DNA from: Saprospiraceae bacterium UBA6168
Lineage (GTDB): Bacteria > Bacteroidota > Bacteroidia > Chitinophagales > Saprospiraceae
NCBI GenBank assembly: GCA_002435785.1
Contig: DIUC01000056.1
Span: forward strand, 48,128 to 112,127
Length of the DNA stretch: 64,000 nucleotides
Reading direction: 5' to 3'
Position numbers and translations under genes: made by a program. A model generated the notes under the pieces. It did not search any database. It saw only the letters and a list, made by a program, of their open reading frames with translations, and had not been told where the DNA came from. Shown here piece after piece: positions 9,129 to 18,201 of the stretch (its first letter is position 1; each line of letters starts with the position of its first letter).

Positions 9129-9283
9129 GGTGGCTCTAATTTTTGAAAAGACAATAATTAATGCCAGTAACGAGTCCTATTTTCGGAATGTTCGGTTTGG
9201 CGGGTTAAAAAAATATTAGAAAATGGAGGGGGGCGATGGTTCTTATTCAAGCAACCATTTTTTGCATGGTTAGATAGGTTTCT

Positions 9284-9301
9284 CCCTGTCAGCTGACAGG
9301 G
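9284..9301. promoter_or_regulatory. Perfect 18-bp palindrome, possible operator
   Basis: CCCTGTCAGCTGACAGGG is a perfect palindrome with no loop, bordered by an A-run at 9302-9309. It lies upstream of the 49-residue gene and just after the zinc-ribbon gene, both on the minus strand. The missing T-run on that strand argues against a terminator, so a dimeric regulator site is possible. Confidence 0.4.
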
Positions 9302-9324
9302 AAAAAAAACCAAATTAGCCTGTA

Positions 9325-9600
9325 TCAAAAAACCTTTTCCGCCACCCGAATCCGAATCTTCTTGATTTCCTCCAGCAGCCAGCCGTCGAGGTTGCGGTAC
9401 CAATCCAAGTGCTGTGACCATAGGCCACAGCCGCCGGCTTCAGGCGGGTGGCAACAGGTCTCTTCCCACTGCTTGGCGCAGGAAGGGCAGCGACCTGCCG
9501 TGTCAAAAGTGTGCCAAGAATGGCCACAGGTGCATGACCACTGGTCGGTGGGGGTTGGCTCCCAATTGCATTTCGGACAGGCGATTTTTACCTCAGCCAT
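9325..9600 (-). CDS. Small cysteine-rich zinc-ribbon protein
   Basis: 91 residues from the ATG at 9600; a start at 9645 would add a tail without family character. Cysteines form CPKC, CTCGHSWH, CPSC and a CCH pair plus a late CGLW, a pattern that would bind two zinc ions in a rubredoxin/zinc-ribbon fold. Three tryptophans and the segment DTAGRCPSCAKQWEETCCHP fit a compact nucleic-acid- or protein-binding ribbon. A TACCTTGC element on the minus strand just upstream resembles a -7 box. The role is unknown. Confidence 0.7.
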   Translation of the reverse strand: MAEVKIACPKCNWEPTPTDQWSCTCGHSWHTFDTAGRCPSCAKQWEETCCHPPEAGGCGLWSQHLDWYRNLDGWLLEEIKKIRIRVAEKVF

Positions 9601-9723
9601 AAGTTTTGAGTTTTGGGTTTCGAGTGGTGGACGGCGGATGTGCAAGGTATAGAAATTAAACCGGCGCTTGCAGATTGGTAGCGGGGCTTGGCCTACTCAT
9701 TGGTCGAAACTCGGAACTAAATA

Positions 9724-9785
9724 GAAAAACCGGGCTTCGTCAGTACACGTATCCCAAATAGGAACGTGAGCCAATGAAGCCCGGT
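9724..9785 (-). terminator. Hairpin terminator downstream of rpsU
   Basis: On the minus strand GCCCGG-containing 10-bp arms (9729-9738 with 9776-9785) enclose a second small stem (CACGT with ACGTG) and are followed by a T-run. The rpsU stop lies about 105 bp upstream. The rest of 9601-9889 shows no gene. Confidence 0.7.
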
Positions 9786-9889
9786 CGTTTGTTTTCTTGA
9801 AGGGCATTTGCAGCGATTTTGTCCAAAAAAATCGAAGCTCGACTACTCGGAACGAAGCGCAAATGCCATATTGATAGAAAGCTGGAAGC

Positions 9890-10084
9890 TTAGATTTCTT
9901 CCCGGCGCTTCTTCTGCTCCAAATAAATAGCCTTCAGGCGTTCCGCCCGCTTGATGATGGAAGGCTTCGTAAAATCCCGGCGATTCCGCAGTTCTTTCAA
10001 GGTCTGCGTTTGCTGAAACTTGCGCTTGAAGCGCTTGAGTGCCTGGTCAATGGATTCGCCGTTTTTAATTTCCGTAATCAACAT
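9890..10084 (-). CDS. rpsU: 30S ribosomal protein bS21
   Basis: 64 residues, the usual bS21 length. The sequence begins MLITEIKNGESIDQALKRFK and ends in a basic helix (LKAIYLEQKKRREEI); FKRKFQQTQTLKEL and RDFTKPSIIKRAERL match the family. bS21 binds the 30S platform near the anti-Shine-Dalgarno region of 16S rRNA. In Bacteroidota that region is masked by ribosomal proteins including bS21, which explains the general lack of Shine-Dalgarno use here. Single cistron with its own promoter and terminator. Confidence 0.96.
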   Translation of the reverse strand: MLITEIKNGESIDQALKRFKRKFQQTQTLKELRNRRDFTKPSIIKRAERLKAIYLEQKKRREEI

Positions 10085-10183
10085 AAGTTAAAAAATTGTA
10101 CGTTTAGAGCCGAAAGGTCTGAATTTACTGGTATTTTTAGTTTCAGTTTCTTCGGCTGGATTCTGAAATTCCCTAATGGGGCG

Positions 10184-10191
10184 CAAATTTA
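10184..10191 (-). promoter_or_regulatory. -7 element for rpsU
   Basis: On the minus strand TAAATTTG fits TAnnTTTG exactly and lies about 100 bp upstream of the rpsU start. A clear -33 box is not seen. Confidence 0.45.
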
Positions 10192-10362
10192 GGGAAGTTT
10201 GTCAATAAATGGGTGCGCAGCGTCTTTTTAGGAAAACATTTTTTGAAAAAAAACTAAAAAAGCGGTTGGACAAGCACGACTTCCCATCCGCTCCGTACCT
10301 TGCCACTCCCCTGACGGGCAGAACAAAATCTATTTTTCAAACCAGACCAACTTCCATCCTTT

Positions 10363-11658
10363 ATGAAAAAGCTCCTATTGCTGCTGAGTTGTTGCTTCAT
10401 CGCCTTGCTCACACTTGGGCAGACCAAGTCCAACAAAAACTCCCCACCGCTTGCTGAGGCCACGCCCGAAAGCCAGGGGTTCAGCAGCGAGCGGCTGGCC
10501 CGTGTGGATGCCATGCTGCAAAGCGCCGTGGCTGATAGCGACATCCCCGGTGCCGTACTCCTCATTGCTCGGAACGGCAAAATTGTACATTGGAAAGCAT
10601 TCGGCTTGGCCGACAACGCCGCCAAACGGACGCTCAAACGAGACGACATCTTCCGAATCGCTTCGCAAACGAAGGCCATTACCTCCACCGCCGTGATGAT
10701 GCTCTGGGAGCAGGGCAAATTCCAGCTCGACGACCCCATTTCAAAGTACATCCCGGAGTTCCAAAACCCGCAAATACTCAAGGATTTCAAGTATTCAGAC
10801 ACGTCGTGGACAACGGAACCAGCCAAGTCCGAAATCACCATCCGCCACCTGCTCACGCATACCAGCGGCATCGGCTACGGGGTCATTGACGGGGACGAGC
10901 GCTACAAGATGATCTACCGGAAGGCGGGCATCACCGACCTGTTCACCACCGAAAACATCTCCATTGGCGAGAGTGTGAAGAAGCTGGCCAAGCTGCCCCT
11001 GCACCACCAGGCCGGCGAAAAATACACCTACTCTGAAAGCATTGACGTACTCGGGTACCTCGTGGAAGTGGTTGCTGGCGAGCCGCTCGACGTGTTCATG
11101 AAAAAAAACATCTTCGACCCGCTGGGCATGACCGACACTTGGTTTTACCTTCCTTCGGAAAAAGCCAGCCGCCTCGTGACCGTGCAGAAACCGGAGAACG
11201 GTACATGGGTGCGCTACCCGGTCACTTTTTACGATACGGACTACCCCATCAAGGGCGCCAAGCGGTTTTTCTCCGGTGGCGCTGGCCTCAGTAGCACGGC
11301 AAGGGACTACGCCACCTTCCTCCAAATGTACCTCAACGGTGGCGAGCTGAACGGCCGCCGCATCCTCAGCCGCACGACGGTGGACGCCATCCTTTCCAAC
11401 CAAGTGGGCGACCTCTTCGCTTGGGACGATGGCAAGGGCTTCGGCTTGGCCTTTGGGGTGCTGAACGAGAAGGGCGAAGCCAAAGGAGGCAACGGCAGTG
11501 CTGGCACTTTCGACTGGGGCGGCTATTTCAACACCACTTACTTCGCCGACCCACAGGAAAAAATCATCGGGATACTGATGAAGCAGACGCAGGGCACGGT
11601 GTCCGACGAAACAAGTGGGTTTTTACGGCAATTGATTTATCAGGCATTAGATGATTGA
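10363..11658 (+). CDS. Secreted serine hydrolase, class C beta-lactamase/PBP4-like
   Basis: 431 residues with a signal peptide (MKKLLLLLSCCFIALLTLG). The beta-lactamase-fold active site is present: S101-Q-T-K104 (SxxK) within FRIASQTKAITS; the Tyr loop in KYTYSESIDVLGYLVE, which replaces the usual YxN; and a C-terminal GTFDWGGYF in place of the KTG motif. This variant set is common in the esterase/peptidase group rather than true beta-lactamases. The likely substrates are ester or D-amino acid bonds in the periplasm. Whether it gives beta-lactam resistance cannot be told. It is an independent cistron upstream of the RND pump, 168 bp apart. Confidence 0.88.
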   Translation: MKKLLLLLSCCFIALLTLGQTKSNKNSPPLAEATPESQGFSSERLARVDAMLQSAVADSDIPGAVLLIARNGKIVHWKAFGLADNAAKRTLKRDDIFRIASQTKAITSTAVMMLWEQGKFQLDDPISKYIPEFQNPQILKDFKYSDTSWTTEPAKSEITIRHLLTHTSGIGYGVIDGDERYKMIYRKAGITDLFTTENISIGESVKKLAKLPLHHQAGEKYTYSESIDVLGYLVEVVAGEPLDVFMKKNIFDPLGMTDTWFYLPSEKASRLVTVQKPENGTWVRYPVTFYDTDYPIKGAKRFFSGGAGLSSTARDYATFLQMYLNGGELNGRRILSRTTVDAILSNQVGDLFAWDDGKGFGLAFGVLNEKGEAKGGNGSAGTFDWGGYFNTTYFADPQEKIIGILMKQTQGTVSDETSGFLRQLIYQALDD

Positions 11659-11826
11659 AAATGGTTCAACCTTTTTGGGTAAAGGGTGGTTAGTTGCTCG
11701 GGTTTTTTAATGCTGTGGTTTTTTGCCTTTTGCTCCGGCGCCATTTTACTTTGAGGAACCTGATATTCCAGATTATGAAAGGAGTAACAACCCCATTCAA
11801 CATCCAGTGAAATAAGAACTTGAATC

Positions 11827-14800
11827 ATGACCATCTCCGAACTCTCCCTCCGCCGCCCAGTCCTTGCCATCGTGATGAACGTGCTCATCGTGCTGTTTGG
11901 CGTGCTCGGTTTCCAGTTCCTCGGTGTGAGGGATTTCCCCGCCATTGACCCGCCGACGGTCAACGTGCGCACCAACTATGCCGGGGCCAACGCCGACATC
12001 ATCGAAAGCCAGATTACCGAGCCGCTCGAAAAGTCGCTCAATAGCATAGCCGGGGTTAAGAGCATCACCTCCGGCAGCAGCCAGGGCACCAGCAACATCA
12101 CCGTGGAGTTCGAGCTGGGCATCAACCTGGAGGATGCCGCCAACGACGTAAGGGACAAAGTAGCCGGGGCGCAGCGCAACCTGCCGACCGACCTCGACGG
12201 GCCGCCCATCGTCTCCAAAGCCGACGCCAGTTCAGGCCCCATTCTCTCCATGACCGTGGAGAGCGACATCCGCAACCAACTGCAGCTCACCGAGTTTGCC
12301 ACCAACACCCTCCTTGAACGCCTCGAAACCATACCCGGCGTGAGCGGCATACAGATTTGGGGCGAAAAACGCTATGCCATGCGCATCTGGCTCGACCCCG
12401 CCAAACTCAGTGCCTACGGCCTCACGCCCATGGACGTACGCAATGCCCTGCTCCGTGAAAACGTGGAACTGCCCAGCGGCAAGATAGCTGGGAACGCCAC
12501 CGAGCTGACCGTCCGAACCTTCGGGCGGCTCAACACCGAGGAGGAGTTTGCCAACTTAATCGTAAAAAACATCGCCACCGGCGACATCCGCCTCAAGGAC
12601 ATCGGCAGTGCCGTCCTCGGGCCCGAAAACGAGGAAACTGTGCTCAAGCAAAGCATGGTGCCCATGATTGCGCTCGCCGTGATACCACAGCCCGGCAGCA
12701 ACTACGTCGCCATCTCCGACGAGTTTTACCGCAGGCTCGACCAGTTGCGGGACGAAGTGCCGGAAGACCTCAAGCTCGACATCGCCTACGACAGCGTGAA
12801 GTTCATCACCCAATCCATCGAAGAAGTGGAGGAGACCCTACTCATTGCCATCGGCCTCGTGGTGTTGGTCATCTTCTTTTTCTTTCGCAATTGGCTGGTG
12901 GCCATTCGCCCGCTGGTGGACATCCCGGTGTCGCTCATTGGGGCGTTCTTCATCATGTACATCAGTGGGTTCACCATCAACATCCTCACCCTGCTGGCCA
13001 TCGTACTCTCCACGGGCCTCGTGGTGGATGACGGCATCGTCGTCACGGAAAACATTTTCAAGAAAATGGAAGCCGGCATGGGCAAGTGGCAGGCCGCACT
13101 GGAAGGCTCCAAGGAAATATATTTCGCCGTCATCGCAACGAGCATCACGCTGGCCGTCATCTTCCTGCCCATCATCTTTTTGGAGGGCTTTGTGGGGCGG
13201 CTGTTCCGGGAGTTCGGCATAGTGGTGGCTGGTGCGGTACTCATATCATCCTTTGTTTCGCTGACGCTAACGCCCGTTTTGAACGTAAAAATGAGCGGCA
13301 ACCACCACGGCTGGCTCTGGCGGGTCACCGAGCCGTTCTTTGCGGGCATGGAACGTGGGTACCATTGGTTGTTGCAGGGTTTCATCCGCTGGCGCTGGCT
13401 CTCGTTGGGCATATTGGCGGGTTGTTTTTTGATGATTTGGAAAATAGGCGGCGGGCTGAAATCGGAGCTTTCGCCAATGGAAGACCGCAGCCAGTTCCGA
13501 ATGCAAATGCAGATGCCGGAGGGCACCAGCTTCGACGCCATGGACCAGTACATTGACCGAATGTCCCAGTTCATGCTGGACAGTGTGCCCGAGCAAAAAG
13601 TGGTGATGAGCGTGACGGCACCCGGCTTTTTTGGCTCCGGCTCTGTCAACCAGGGCTTCGTGCGGGTGGTGCTGGTGGAGCCTAATGAGCGTGAGCGCTC
13701 CCAGCAGGACCTGGTGGACATGGTGAGCCGCAACCTCGGAAAGTTCAGCGAGGGCAAGGCTTTCCCCATACAAGAGCAGACCATTTCCGCCAACCGCCGT
13801 GGCGGCTTGCCCGTGCAGTTTGTATTGCAAAACAATAATTTTGAAAAAATCAAGGAGGTGCTGCCCAAGTTCGTGGAGCAGGCCAACCAAAGCCCCGTGT
13901 TCCAAGGCGTGGACCCCGACGTGAAGTTCAACAAACCAGAGCTGCGCATCGAGATTGACCGCCTCAAGGCCACCCAAATGGGCGTCAGCGTGGCCGACGT
14001 TTCCGAAACGCTGCAACTCGCACTGAGCAACCGCCGCCTCGGCTATTTCATCAAAGAAGGCAAGCAGTACCAAGTCATCGGGCAGGTGGACCGCAGCAAC
14101 CGGGACGACCCCGCCGACCTCAAGAACATTTACGTCCGCAACACGCAGGGAGAGGTCATCCCCTTGGACAACCTTGTGACCATCAAGGAGGAAACCTCGC
14201 CACCGGTCATCTACCACTTTGACCGGTACAAGAGTGCTACCGTGAGTGCTGGCCTTGCTCCCGGCAAGACAGTCGGCGACGGCATCGCCGAAATGCAGCG
14301 GATAGCCGATGGCCTCCTCGACGACTCGTGGAGCACGGCGCTGGCGGGCACGAGCCGGGAGTTTGCGGAGAGCCAAGGAAATACCAGCTTTGCATTCATC
14401 CTTGCCCTCGTGCTCATTTTCTTGGTGTTGGCTGCGCAATTCGAGAGCTTCGTAGACCCCTTGGTCATCATGCTCACCGTGCCGCTGGCGATGGCAGGGG
14501 CCGTGCTTTCCCTCTGGCTTTTTGACCAAACGCTGAACATCTTCTCGCAAATCGGGATGATTATGCTCATCGGGCTTGTGACCAAAAACGGCATCCTCAT
14601 CGTCGAGTTTGCCAACAAAAAAAGAAAGGCAGGCCTGAGCAAGATGGAGGCCGTTGTGGAAGCGTCCACTGCCCGTATGCGCCCCATCCTGATGACCAGC
14701 CTTTCCATGGCGCTGGGCGCACTGCCAATTGCCCTTTCGTTGGGCGCAGCCGCCACGAGCCGCATCCCGCTGGGCATCGTCATCGTGGGCGGCATCCTTT

Positions 14801-14925
14801 TCTCGCTGCTGCTGACCCTGTTCGTCATCCCGGCCATGTACTCGTTCCTATCGAGGAAAGAAGGCAAAGGGTTTGAGGAGATGATCGGCAAAACGGCAGC
14901 AATGGAAAAGGCGGAAACGCTGTGA
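11827..14925 (+). CDS. RND family (HAE1) efflux transporter permease
   Basis: 1032 residues, full length for AcrB/MexB-type pumps. Twelve membrane helices are arranged as one plus five around each of two large periplasmic loops. The proton-relay aspartates sit in TM4 (LSTGLVVDDGIVVTEN, D401-D402). The C-terminal half carries the usual GLVTKNGILIVEF of TM10. The pump uses the proton gradient to expel drugs or other hydrophobic compounds through an adaptor and an outer-membrane channel. No membrane-fusion or TolC-like gene lies next to it, so partners must be encoded elsewhere. The next gene, an ABC-F protein, follows after 137 bp with its own promoter. Confidence 0.95.
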   Translation: MTISELSLRRPVLAIVMNVLIVLFGVLGFQFLGVRDFPAIDPPTVNVRTNYAGANADIIESQITEPLEKSLNSIAGVKSITSGSSQGTSNITVEFELGINLEDAANDVRDKVAGAQRNLPTDLDGPPIVSKADASSGPILSMTVESDIRNQLQLTEFATNTLLERLETIPGVSGIQIWGEKRYAMRIWLDPAKLSAYGLTPMDVRNALLRENVELPSGKIAGNATELTVRTFGRLNTEEEFANLIVKNIATGDIRLKDIGSAVLGPENEETVLKQSMVPMIALAVIPQPGSNYVAISDEFYRRLDQLRDEVPEDLKLDIAYDSVKFITQSIEEVEETLLIAIGLVVLVIFFFFRNWLVAIRPLVDIPVSLIGAFFIMYISGFTINILTLLAIVLSTGLVVDDGIVVTENIFKKMEAGMGKWQAALEGSKEIYFAVIATSITLAVIFLPIIFLEGFVGRLFREFGIVVAGAVLISSFVSLTLTPVLNVKMSGNHHGWLWRVTEPFFAGMERGYHWLLQGFIRWRWLSLGILAGCFLMIWKIGGGLKSELSPMEDRSQFRMQMQMPEGTSFDAMDQYIDRMSQFMLDSVPEQKVVMSVTAPGFFGSGSVNQGFVRVVLVEPNERERSQQDLVDMVSRNLGKFSEGKAFPIQEQTISANRRGGLPVQFVLQNNNFEKIKEVLPKFVEQANQSPVFQGVDPDVKFNKPELRIEIDRLKATQMGVSVADVSETLQLALSNRRLGYFIKEGKQYQVIGQVDRSNRDDPADLKNIYVRNTQGEVIPLDNLVTIKEETSPPVIYHFDRYKSATVSAGLAPGKTVGDGIAEMQRIADGLLDDSWSTALAGTSREFAESQGNTSFAFILALVLIFLVLAAQFESFVDPLVIMLTVPLAMAGAVLSLWLFDQTLNIFSQIGMIMLIGLVTKNGILIVEFANKKRKAGLSKMEAVVEASTARMRPILMTSLSMALGALPIALSLGAAATSRIPLGIVIVGGILFSLLLTLFVIPAMYSFLSRKEGKGFEEMIGKTAAMEKAETL

Positions 14926-15012
14926 TTTGACTTTGAATAGCGCGGCTGAGGGCGGCGGTTTTGCAAATAAAGTGGCGTTTTTCCACGGCCCAAGTTTTCC
15001 CATGCAAATTCC

Positions 15013-15020
15013 TACCTTTG
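15013..15020 (+). promoter_or_regulatory. -7 element upstream of the ABC-F gene
   Basis: TACCTTTG matches TAnnTTTG exactly, 42 bp before the ATG at 15063. The upstream T-rich stretch (14995-14998) is a weak -33 candidate. Confidence 0.5.
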
Positions 15021-15062
15021 CAGCCTTTTCTCCAAACCACCATCACAAACACAAGCGCAAAC

Positions 15063-16697
15063 ATGATAACAGTAGATAACGTAGGCCTCCAATTTGGCCG
15101 CCAGGTATTGTTCGATGAAGTAAACCTCAAGTTCACCCGTGGCAATTGCTACGGCGTCATCGGTGCCAATGGAGCTGGCAAATCCACCTTCCTGAAGATT
15201 CTAAGCGGCGAGATAGAGCCGAACCGGGGCAGCGTCAGCATTGACCCCGGCAACCGCATGGCGGTACTGAAGCAGAACCACTTCGAGTTCGAAGAGGAAA
15301 CGGTGCTGAACACCGTGCTGATGGGCCACAAGGAGATGTACCGCATTGCAGAGGAAAAGAATGCCATCTACATGAACCCCGATGCCAGCGAGGCAGAAGG
15401 GCTTCGGGCCGCCGAACTGGAAAACGAGTACGGCAGCATGGGCGGCTGGACGGCGGACAGCGACGCTGCCGAACTCCTGAGCAACATGGGCGTTAAGGAA
15501 GACCTTCATTACAAGCTGATGAAGGAGCTGACTGGCCCCGAAAAAGTGAAGGTTTTGCTGGCGCAGGCGCTGTTTGGCAGCCCCGACCTGCTGCTCCTCG
15601 ATGAGCCTACCAACGACCTGGATGCGGAGACCGCTACTTGGTTGGCCGACTTCTTGGCGGACTACCAGAACACGGTCATTGTGGTGTCGCACGACCGGTA
15701 CTTCCTCGACATGGTTTGTACGCACATGGTGGACATTGACTTTAAGAAAATCCGCATTTTCACGGGCAACTATACTTTCTGGTACGAGACCAGCCAGCTC
15801 ATGATTTCGCAGATGGCTAACAAGAATAAAAAGACCGAGGCCAAGCGGGCAGAGTTGATTGAGTTCATCGCCCGGTTCAGTGCCAACGCCTCCAAGTCAC
15901 GCCAAGCCACCAGCCGGAAGAAGGCTTTGGAGAAGCTCAACATTGACGAGATGCAGCCATCAAGCCGCAAGTACCCGTTTATACACTTCAGGCCAGACCG
16001 GGAGCCAGGCGACCAACTGTTGCGGGTGAGCAACCTTAGCAAGCACGACCAGAACGGCGACCTGTTGTTTAACAAGCTAAGTTTCACCATGAACAAGGGC
16101 GAAAAGATAGCGCTGCTGGGCCGCAACACCACCGCCGTGAACACGCTGTATGATGTGCTGGCGGGCGTCACGCCCCCGGACACTGGCACAGTGGAGTTTG
16201 GCCAGACCATCACGGTGGAGTACATGCCGAACGAGAACACGGAGTTTTTCACCAACCAAAATGACGTGAACCTCGTGGACTGGCTGCGCCAATATTCCAA
16301 GGAAAAAGACGAGCAGTTCATCCGGGGCTTCCTCGGTCGGATGCTATTCAGCGGCGAGGAGGTTTACAAGCAGTCAAGCGTGCTTTCCGGTGGCGAAAAA
16401 GTCCGCTGCATGCTCTCGAAAGCGATGCTGGGAATGCCCAATTTCCTGCTCCTCGACGAACCGACCAACCACCTCGACCTCGAATCCATCACGGCGCTGA
16501 ACAACGCCCTACAAGAGTTCAAGGGAAACCTCATCATGACATCGCATGACCACGCCCTGCTGTCGTCCGTCGCCAACCGCATCATCGAAATCGGCCCGAC
16601 AGGGTATATTGACAGCTTGATGACGTTCGATGAGTACATCAAATCGGAAAAGATTCGGGTACAACGGGAGGCGCTGTACGAACGGGTGATGGCGTAG
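15063..16697 (+). CDS. ABC-F family ATPase (YbiT/YkpA-like), second Walker A degenerate
   Basis: 544 residues from ATG 15063; the frame stays open further upstream but that part is low-quality and holds the promoter. There are two ABC domains. Domain 1 has GANGAGKST (residues 34-42), LLLLDEPTNDLD and the SHDRYFLD switch, but its signature is LTGPEKVKVLL rather than LSGGE. Domain 2 has a normal LSGGEKVRCML and LLLDEPTNHLD, but its P-loop reads GRNTTAVNT (from residue 353), without the GK(S/T) core. No membrane helices are present. ABC-F proteins act on the ribosome, often at the E site, in translation-factor or antibiotic-protection roles. The YkpA/YbiT branch in Bacteroidota is known to me to have a relaxed second P-loop, so this may be normal for the group. 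Confidence 0.93.
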   Translation: MITVDNVGLQFGRQVLFDEVNLKFTRGNCYGVIGANGAGKSTFLKILSGEIEPNRGSVSIDPGNRMAVLKQNHFEFEEETVLNTVLMGHKEMYRIAEEKNAIYMNPDASEAEGLRAAELENEYGSMGGWTADSDAAELLSNMGVKEDLHYKLMKELTGPEKVKVLLAQALFGSPDLLLLDEPTNDLDAETATWLADFLADYQNTVIVVSHDRYFLDMVCTHMVDIDFKKIRIFTGNYTFWYETSQLMISQMANKNKKTEAKRAELIEFIARFSANASKSRQATSRKKALEKLNIDEMQPSSRKYPFIHFRPDREPGDQLLRVSNLSKHDQNGDLLFNKLSFTMNKGEKIALLGRNTTAVNTLYDVLAGVTPPDTGTVEFGQTITVEYMPNENTEFFTNQNDVNLVDWLRQYSKEKDEQFIRGFLGRMLFSGEEVYKQSSVLSGGEKVRCMLSKAMLGMPNFLLLDEPTNHLDLESITALNNALQEFKGNLIMTSHDHALLSSVANRIIEIGPTGYIDSLMTFDEYIKSEKIRVQREALYERVMA

Positions 16698-16987
16698 CTC
16701 CTGACCTTGACACTAATGGGAACCCACGGAGGCATGTACATCGTAACCCAGAACGATGTTTTGCAACAAGTGGACATCACGGGGTCCCTTGTATAGGCTG
16801 GTGTAGAGCAGTTAAATTGTTGATAAAATAAATATCGCAACCAAGCATTGGGCAATTTATTCTCATACATTTGCGCCCTCAAAAAAAGGAAACCCCTTTT
16901 GAGAAGTTAAACGGAAAGCCACGAACACACATTATGAGCTGCTAACAGGCACACCAAGATTTCCAAACTTCCAAACTTGTTATTTTA
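16698..16987. other. Intergenic stretch with a -7 element
   Basis: 290 bp between the ABC-F gene and the next small gene. TACATTTG at 16866-16873 fits the -7 consensus and lies 115 bp before the next start. I see no other gene, RNA or repeat here. Confidence 0.5.
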
Positions 16988-17293
16988 ATGCAACAGGAAT
17001 ACCAATTCATGGTGGATTTTTCGCTTCCTAAAGTGCTATCTGAAGATTTTTTGCGCCAAATCCCACACCAAAGAGCCAAAGTCAACAAGCTTTTCCGGGA
17101 CGGGAAGCTCATCAATTATGCCCTCTCCCTCGACAATTCCAAGATATGGGCAACCATCAACGCCGACACTGAGCTGGATGTGCTGCAATTGATTTCGCAG
17201 TTGCCCCTCACCCGTTTCATGCAATATAAAATTAGCCTACTCACTTATTACGCTGGCGTAAACGCTGAGGCTCCTGTTTTTTCGGTGAATTAG
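16988..17293 (+). CDS. Small protein resembling the muconolactone isomerase-like fold
   Basis: 101 residues, cytoplasmic. The layout is YQFMVDFSLPK, then a helix (FLRQIPHQRAKVNKLFRDGKL), then YALSLDNSKIWATINADTE, a second helix (LDVLQLISQLPLTRF) and a final strand YKISLLTYY. This is the beta-alpha-beta-beta-alpha-beta ferredoxin-like pattern of the MIase (muconolactone delta-isomerase) superfamily, whose members form dimeric barrels. No aromatic-degradation genes are nearby, so the enzymatic role should not be assumed. Single gene. Confidence 0.65.
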   Translation: MQQEYQFMVDFSLPKVLSEDFLRQIPHQRAKVNKLFRDGKLINYALSLDNSKIWATINADTELDVLQLISQLPLTRFMQYKISLLTYYAGVNAEAPVFSVN

Positions 17294-17354
17294 TGGTTGA
17301 TGGCTGGGAGCCTGGGACGCACGGCTGAGAGCAATTCCCTCAAACTTTGTTCCT

Positions 17355-18092
17355 TCAAAGATGCAGGTCTTTTAATGCCGATGCGGCCGCCTCGTCGAGC
17401 AGCACCTCGCTATTGGCGTGGGTGCGGATAATGCTGGCGGGCAACGCATTCCCAACAACACCTTCCAATGCCTGCTGCATGATGGTTGCCTTCTTTTGGC
17501 CATTGGCCAACATGAGCACTTGCCCTGCCTCGGTGAGGTGGCGCAGTCCGAGCGTGATGCCGTACCGCAGCTCCGTTGCTTCCCAGAAGTATTTTTGGCC
17601 GACCGCCAGGGTAATTTCCTCCAGCAACTGCACATGAGCGTAGTTGCCGAAGTCCACGCCCGGCTCATTGAAGCCGATATGGCCGTTCATGCCTACCCCG
17701 ACGAGCAGCAGGTCGAGGCCGCCCCGTGATGCAATGAACTCATTCATGCGCTGGCATTCCCCGTCAAGGTCGGAACTTATGGCATCAAAGACGTGGAAGT
17801 TCGCCTTCGGCAAACGCAGCGGGTCGAACAAATGGCGATGCAGGAAAGCATGGCAACTGCCCTCGTTTTCGGGTGGAATGCCCACCCACTCGTCGAAGCC
17901 AGCAAAGCAGAGGTGACTGGTGTCCAAGCCGTTTTCCGTGGCTTTTTCCACAAAAAGGTCGTAGGCCAGTCGAGGAGAATCTCCAGACACGATGCCAATG
18001 AGGCTGTCTGGTTTGCGCTGCACTTGCGCCACCATGAGGTCGGCTGCGTAGTTCGAGAGGGCTTGGTAGTCGGAAAAAACCTTGAGTTCCAT
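17355..18092 (-). CDS. nagB: Glucosamine-6-phosphate deaminase
   Basis: 245 residues, standard length. The enzyme converts glucosamine-6-phosphate to fructose-6-phosphate and ammonia, linking amino-sugar or cell-wall recycling to glycolysis. Family marks are IGIVSGDSP (phosphate loop), AGFDEWVG with the candidate general base D67, and GVGMNGHIGFNEPG with H138 and E143. The position of the second catalytic aspartate is N136, as in the N-type NagB proteins of Gram-positive bacteria. The C-terminal half (ITLGLRHLTEAGQVLML, ALPASIIRTH) also fits. It could belong to the wider NagB/6-phosphogluconolactonase superfamily, but the motif set favours NagB. Single gene on the minus strand; no nagA nearby. 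Confidence 0.93.
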   Translation of the reverse strand: MELKVFSDYQALSNYAADLMVAQVQRKPDSLIGIVSGDSPRLAYDLFVEKATENGLDTSHLCFAGFDEWVGIPPENEGSCHAFLHRHLFDPLRLPKANFHVFDAISSDLDGECQRMNEFIASRGGLDLLLVGVGMNGHIGFNEPGVDFGNYAHVQLLEEITLAVGQKYFWEATELRYGITLGLRHLTEAGQVLMLANGQKKATIMQQALEGVVGNALPASIIRTHANSEVLLDEAAASALKDLHL

Positions 18093-18161
18093 AAAGGTGT
18101 AGTTGGTAAGGCCGAAAGGTATGGGTTCTCGGTAAATTGGTCAAATCAAGTGAGCATTCGA

Positions 18162-18190
18162 CCCGCTTGGTGACATAGCTGCCAAGCGGG
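18162..18190. other. Short intergenic hairpin
   Basis: A nine-bp stem (CCCGCTTGG at 18162-18170 with CCAAGCGGG at 18182-18190) has an 11-base loop. It lies just beyond the stop of the lipoprotein gene on the minus strand and may help end its transcript; no T-run follows on that strand. Confidence 0.4.
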
Positions 18191-18201
18191 CCGACTGATT
18201 T

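Noticed and set aside
12786..14550. Two long minus-strand frames opposite the RND pump
   Set aside because: Antisense shadows; composition rich in Ser/Arg/His without motifs.
16364..16882. 172-codon minus-strand frame at the end of the ABC-F gene
   Set aside because: Shadow of the second ABC domain with a tail into the spacer; no motif.
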